Source: Diadophis punctatus similis (taxonomy: Eukaryota; Chordata; Lepidosauria; Squamata; Dipsadidae). From it: a stretch of 64,000 nucleotides of DNA. The stretch covers positions 52,263,359-52,327,358 of the forward strand of contig JALIGW010000001.1 in the NCBI GenBank assembly GCA_023053685.1, written 5' to 3'. Each line of letters begins with the position of its first letter. The first letter of the stretch is position 1. The notes beneath the pieces are model-generated. The model did no database searches. It was not told the origin of the DNA and saw nothing but the letters and a program-made list of their open reading frames with translations. The position numbers were made by a program, and so were the translations under genes. This document shows positions 56,144-64,000 of this stretch, one piece after another.

Positions 56144-56329
56144 CCAGTATGTTATCTGCTGAAAAATCTGTGACAAATATGCAAATTCCTTTTGAAATAA
56201 AAAAGGGAAGCTAAAGAAACAATAAGATATTGAAACAGCTTAATGCTGTATTTTTCAGAATGATGGGAATTATAATAAAACACTATAAAACTTTATTTGT
56301 TTAAAGTTGCTTTTTATATCAAGAAAATA

Positions 56330-56419
56330 TCAAGTTGGCCATGCCCACTCAGTACATGCCCCCCACCTAGCCACACCCACTGAACCGGTAGCGAACATTT
56401 TTGAAACCCATCACTGCAC
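56330..56419. mobile_element. hAT right-end fragment
   Basis: ATCAAGTTGGCCATGCCCAC through GAACCGGTAGCGAAC to AACCCATCACTG at 56419 matches the right ends of the local hAT families. The left end is absent, and no target duplication can be assigned. Confidence 0.6.
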
Positions 56420-58558
56420 TGTATAATTTAATTATTATTTAGAATCTCTGCATTATGTATCAGATTTTAAAATTCAAATTTTATACAAATATATTAACAT
56501 ACCTTTGTTTGAGGAATCCCTTTTATTAATTGGAAGTGGTTTTAAAATACCTTATTTCCATATTATTCTGACACACAATATTGCATGTTTCTTTTTAGAT
56601 ATTAAAATACAAAATGTTATGCCTTTAGAAAAGAAGAGACTTTTATAGGACTATTTGTAGTGGGGGTTTTCAAAATAGAATGGTTGTATATAAATATAAA
56701 TAAATACAAGATTTTCTACATACGTATAGTCATAATTTAAAATGAATTGTAATACAGTTATTTATGAACTTTTAAAAATATATAGAAATTATTCAGATTT
56801 TAGAGCCTAAATTGTATTTGCCTCCTGATTACTTAATATCAGTAATTACAACCTTCATAGAGTAAAGTAAACATAGTAGTATTCCATTTTACAGCATAAA
56901 TTACAGGAATACTGGATTCAGACAAAATGGTCCTACAAAGATACCCCCATTTATTTATTTATTAATTAATCAAATTTATATAGTGACCAATCTCCCCCAA
57001 GGAAACTCTGAACGGCGCACTGCAATTTCTTGCCTTTTAGAAAAGTAAAAGCTAATGCCTGAAGTGTATTGAATGTTTTTAAATTTAGAGACCTTCCAGG
57101 TATACATGTTTTATATATGTATAAAATAGACTTTGTATTTCATTTATTCCATTTTATTTTTCATATTAGAGATTTGATTTTCTTTGTATTATCTTACAGG
57201 TTGACACCACTGTAAGAGTCACGATTGGATCTAAACATTGCTATCTCATTGAGGGGTGGGAGGCTTCTAGGGGAAATTTCAGCCACTAATAAAAGTAAAA
57301 TAAACAAGAACAACAGATAATATTATCTTCTAAACCTGTAACCACCTACAGAAATAATATGATGGTAATCAAGGACCGTTCCAATCAACTAATAACGTAA
57401 CAAGCACGTTGTCTCAAAAATGGAAACACTTAAAGTGACATTAGGACTACTACAACCGGACAACCACAAATGCTAGCAAAGGATAACATAGTTTTCTGTG
57501 TCACCAGAGTGACATTTAGTGATTGCCTGGATTTTGGGGGCCTTTGCTGGTATGGCATGTTAATGCTTTAAAGTCCATCTCAATCAAGTTCTAGTGTGGT
57601 AAAACAAAAATGTGCAGTAAAAGTCTGACATCTGGTGGCAAGGTATTAAAATGGCATTCTAAGAAACAATCTGAATGTTTAAAATTTATCCTAGAAACCG
57701 AAGTTTTATGAGAAATCACAGGTCTGTTATTATTGCCATCATTTTTCTGAGTTTCTGAAATTTTTACAATACCAATTATCCTTTTGTCAGCCATATGGAT
57801 TTCATTTTCAAATCTGAAATACTTTATGTGCCAAACTTAATGTCATTCTTTCAAAAATAGTGGGGAAAACTAAGGAAAGTCAGGGATAAAGGTTTTTGAC
57901 TAGTGGCAGAGAAACAAACAAATAAACAAAAAGAAACATGTTATAAGAGAATGTTAAGGAAAGTTTGTGGAATAGAATTCTGGGTCAACCCAGTGCCAAA
58001 ACCCTATCTGCATGTTAAACATCACTGAAGTATCCCATCTGATACCATGTAATGGTCATCTAGATCTTTGCAGCTCAGAAATATAGCCATATCATTTGCA
58101 GAGGTGATTTAGTGTAATTCAACTCCCTAAATCACAAACAGTTTTTTTAAAATAAAAAAATAAAATAAAATAAACCTAATTAAAAAAAAACTATTCCTTG
58201 GTTTAAACTTATTTTAAATTAATTTTGCTCAAAACAAAAAGTTACAACTGGTCATATTTTTTCTCATGCTAATCACAAAAACCTAAACCTAAATTTGGAT
58301 CATTCTTAAAATCAAATTGATTATTTGGTTCAAGTCTAAAAGGACTATGTTTCATCTCCAAGCCTTCTTGGAATTGAGAGAGAGAGAGAGAAGAAGCTGG
58401 CTTACAAGTAATTTGTAATGATGCCTGGCACCCTGAGATGGGTAGATTATATATATATATATAATGTTTATTCTGTCGAGTTCTATCTGATGAGAGCAAA
58501 ATAGCTCGAAATAGATCTATAATAGTCTCCCTTTATTTTCATTTATCAGCAAAAAATG

Positions 58559-58560
<2 letters not shown>
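56420..58560. other. No gene; short L2/SINE tail at about 56950-57020
   Basis: An ATTTATTTATTTATT run followed by CAAATTTATATAGTGACCAA and ACTCTGAACGGCGCA at 56950-57020 is an L2/SINE-type 3' tail in inverted orientation. A short (AT)n is at 58449-58462. The remainder is AT-rich with no recognised feature. Confidence 0.35.

Positions 58561-58607
<47 letters not shown>
58561..58607 (+). repeat. (AC)n microsatellite
   Basis: About 23 uninterrupted AC units, separated by only TAT from the left inverted repeat of the TIR element starting at 58611. Confidence 0.97.
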
Positions 58608-61227
<2,620 letters not shown>

Positions 61228-61235
61228 AGCTGTAC

Positions 61236-61471
61236 CAGAGGTGGGTTTCTCTCGGTTCGGACCGGTTCTATGGAACCGGTAGTAACTTGGCCTGCCACGC
61301 TCCCGAACTCTCTTGGTGGTGTCGTCTTGGTGCTGCCATCTTGTTTTTTTGCTTCTGCGCATGCGCAGAAGCTGTTTCTTTAGCACTGCACATGCACACG
61401 TGAAGCGCGAAGCGTGCACACGGCATGTCAAGGAGCAAACCAGCAGCAAAGAAAACCAGAACCCACCCCTG
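61236..61471. mobile_element. Non-autonomous hAT element, 236 bp
   Basis: Left end CAGAGGTGGGTTTCTC, right end reverse-complemented CAGGGGTGGGTTCTGG, and an exact 8-bp duplication AGCTGTAC (61228-61235, 61472-61479). It contains one perfect CTTCTGCGCATGCGCAGAAG palindrome with the NRF1-type core GCGCATGCGC (about 61351-61370). Close relative of 48459-48806. Confidence 0.92.
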
Positions 61472-61479
61472 AGCTGTAC

Positions 61480-63257
61480 CCTTCGATGCAAATGCTTATA
61501 AGATATATGAAGGTTTTTTAAAAAAATTAATTAACTTTTCATTCACTGCATTTAGAGCATTAAATCGGGATCCTACACAGTGTAAACAAGAAAAAACTTA
61601 GTCAAAAGCCTATTGATCTGAGATGATATATCCAAAAGAAACATATTCTTTATTGTAAGCTACCATTCATCCAAATAATTATTTAGCCATTTACCTGGAG
61701 AATCCTTGCACACTGAAGTTTCTTACACTGACACTTCTGTTGGCACCTCACTGCCCAAATTAAACTCCATAAAGTACTTCACACAAATTTTGTTAGAACT
61801 ACTGTACAGCTTTTTTTATGTCTGGTAGATAGAAGCACATAAAGTATCTTGCAGTAAATTTTGTAATGAATGTCCACATACAGTTTATTAAAGGTCTCTT
61901 TCTGAGTGTTCCACCTTTCAGAAGTTATTGCAACTCTAATGCATTTTTTCTAATAGTTTGCAGCCTATCAAAACATGTCATGAAGATATAGGCATGGGCA
62001 AATGACTTAATGGTAAACATAAGCACTATATCATTTGCAATGTGATTATCACAGTACCTATCTTAGAAAATGTGTCACCCCATGGTTCAGTGATCATGAA
62101 TCCTTAGCAAGTTAGCAGTGTGGCCTCTCTTGAATTTACTTCCAACAAAGTATTACACTGATCTGAACAAAGAACTTGTAACAAATATTTTTTTCCCCTA
62201 GCTAATAAAGCTTCTCTGGTATATGATACTTAATAAACTGTGGTTATCTTAACTATGTCTTCCTCAAGATACCAAATGAAGCCAAGGTGCAACTTGCTGG
62301 GCCAATCTTTCAAAATATCTGTACCTAGTAAACCTTGTTCATTATCTTGAAAAGACAGATACTGGAAAGGAAGGTGAACTGCCTTAACCATAATTCTAAC
62401 ATTATTGCAGAAACATACTGTAATTCTAACATTATTGCAGAAACATATAAAGAGGTAATTATTCTATTTTCCTCCTAGATTATATATTTGATGTTTTCAG
62501 ACATAGCATTAAACCCCTGTTAAGAAATAGATGATTAAGCACTAGGTACTATTTACGTTAAACATGTATCTTGCCTTTTCTTTTGAAAACTCAGAGTGGC
62601 TAACAAGAAGTGCAAATCAGGTTTAATAATACAAAGCCATCACAACTCTATCCCAGTAACATTTCAAACAATGAAGGGTTTTGTTAAATTATCCCTGCCC
62701 ACTGAGACCTCCTTCCAAGATTCTTCCTCAGATTTTCCTCCTGGTTGTTAGTTCCCATCCTTTCCACTGTTTTCTTTTTTTTTCTTTTTTCTTTACCAAT
62801 TCTGTCTTTTTTCTCAGAAGGTCTAAAAAAACCACAAGTTTTAACCTATTACAACTGTTAACTGATAAGTAATTGGTCTCACGTGCAACCTGCATCTATA
62901 CTGTTAACTGATAAGTAATTGGTCTCACGTGCAACCTGTGTTCTCACCCAAGCCCCACCACGCCTTAATCTAGACACTTTGTCCAGTTGTGAATAGCATA
63001 GCTACTGCTCATAAAAACATGCATTTTAGTAAAAAAAAAAAATAAAGTTGGAAAAGTTATTACCAAGCTCTTTTGGTATTTCTTTCTCTACTATCCTACC
63101 AGGTAGGTATTGATACAGACATCTTTCTTTTTCTCTTTAATACTGAAAGTATTTGGGTGAGTGGAAAAAAATGTTGCAGTTATAAGTAATATATTTGCTT
63201 TTCCAGAGAATATCTAAGGAAGGTAGAATTAAAATAGGATTATTAGTATACATGTAT

Positions 63258-63259
<2 letters not shown>
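61480..63259. other. No gene; two short tandem duplications
   Basis: TAATTCTAACATTATTGCAG with AAACATA is repeated at about 62391-62418 and 62421-62446. A 38-bp unit (CTGTTAACTGATAAGTAATT, then GGTCTCACGTGCAACCTG) is exactly repeated at 62855-62892 and 62901-62938. T-rich runs occupy 62770-62800. No gene or transposon was recognised. Confidence 0.6.

Positions 63260-63307
<48 letters not shown>
63260..63307 (+). repeat. (CA)n microsatellite
   Basis: About 24 uninterrupted CA units. Confidence 0.97.
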
Positions 63308-63309
<2 letters not shown>

Positions 63310-63413
63310 TTTGACTTTTGCTATAATTATTATTCTATTTATTGCATTTATGACCCATGCTTTCTTTTCACATCTTCACTAGGAAAGAGCTCAGAGCTAT
63401 TAGGTTTTTAATT

Positions 63414-63680
63414 TATTTTCCAAAGCACCTGAGGGTAGAACAAGAAGCAATGGGTGGAAACTAAACAAGGAGAGAAGCAACTTAGAACTAAGGAGAACGT
63501 TCCTGACAGAACAATTAGTCAATGGAACAGCTTGCCTCCAGAAGTTGTGAATGCTCCAACACTGGAAGTTTTTAAGAAGATGTTGGATAACCATTTGTCT
63601 GAAGTAGTGTAGGGTTTCCTGCCTAAGCAGGGGGTTGGACTAGAAGACCTCCAAGGTCCCTTCCAACTCTGTTACTATTA
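63414..63680 (+). pseudogene. CR1 LINE 3' end
   Basis: It closely matches the last part of the CR1 at 28.2-28.46 kb: TTTTCCAAAGCACCTGAGGG, QWNSLPPEVVNAP-equivalent coding with one small deletion, then GGGGGTTGGACTAGAAGACC and CCAAGGTCCCTTCCAACTCT. It is a short, 5'-truncated copy with a weak TATTA-like tail instead of a long pentamer array. Confidence 0.85.
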
Positions 63681-63691
63681 TACTATTAATC

Positions 63692-64000
63692 CACCATCCT
63701 TATCTCATTAGATGTATGAACACCAGAGAACTGCCTATGAAAATAGCTAGAAGAGAAAATGAAACAAGGAAGGAAGGAGGGGAGGGAGGGAAGGGAGCTC
63801 CTATTATCATTTGCTTTAGCAGCTATGGTTTTTCAACCTTCCAAAGGTCTCCTTTATCTGAAAAAAATCAAGCCCCCTTGGTATTAAGTGTTGTTGCTTT
63901 AGACACTAATATACATAGACATTTTCATATCAACTGTTCAAAGCAGTTTGTCAAGGAAATGAATGTTCCTGCCATTAAAGTAATAGACTTTACAGCAACA
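63692..64000. other. No recognised feature
   Basis: A purine-rich GGAAGGAGGGGAGGG run lies at 63768-63796, followed by AT-rich DNA. Nothing else is supported. Confidence 0.3.

Overview
This window is vertebrate nuclear DNA, almost certainly from a squamate reptile and most likely a snake. The evidence is the repeat content: L2 and CR1 LINEs, an L3-type LINE tail ending in (ATTCT)n (known as a microsatellite seed in advanced snakes), Penelope-like elements, an L1-clade LINE, reptile tRNA-derived SINEs and many short non-autonomous hAT transposons with exact 8-bp target-site duplications (TSDs). No bacterial features, CRISPR array, rRNA or functional tRNA gene was seen. No complete host protein-coding gene can be supported; the window reads as intergenic or intronic DNA.

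Layout. 1-9.6 kb: a hAT, an old CR1 split by a second hAT, then a decayed APE-type LINE (about 4.8-9.6 kb) carrying an inserted L2 copy and a Penelope tail with a hammerhead-like motif. 10-16.6 kb: a hAT with a perfect TSD, an inverted L2 copy with a long surviving ORF, and a hAT right end. 16.83-21.45 kb: a complete Ty3/gypsy (Metaviridae) retrotransposon with 208-bp LTRs differing at one base and a 5-bp TSD, but with a damaged pol. 21.9-34.6 kb: a Tigger-like MITE, SINEs, a CR1 copy ending in about 13 TATTC units, a hAT that carries a coiled-coil coding segment, decayed LINE pieces and a rearranged Penelope element. 34.9-46.8 kb: the repeat-poor part, holding a GC-rich promoter-like island (43.26-44.29 kb) and a block that looks like a conserved regulatory element (45.38-45.69 kb). 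46.85-51.2 kb: a dense cluster of hAT elements and a TIR element with internal inverted modules. 52.4-64 kb: a MITE, nested L1/L3 LINEs, two more intact hATs, a TIR element bounded by mirror-image microsatellites, a 144-bp foldback, and a CR1 3' end.

How the parts relate. Nesting gives relative ages: hAT in CR1, L2 and Penelope DNA in an older LINE, hAT in a SINE, L3 in L1, foldback in a TIR element. The Ty3/gypsy copy and the perfectly duplicated hATs are the young layer. The best leads are the hAT with a captured coding segment, the three hammerhead-like Penelope motifs whose stem changes are compensatory, the link between hAT end class and target site, and the repeat-poor regulatory-looking block at 43-46 kb.
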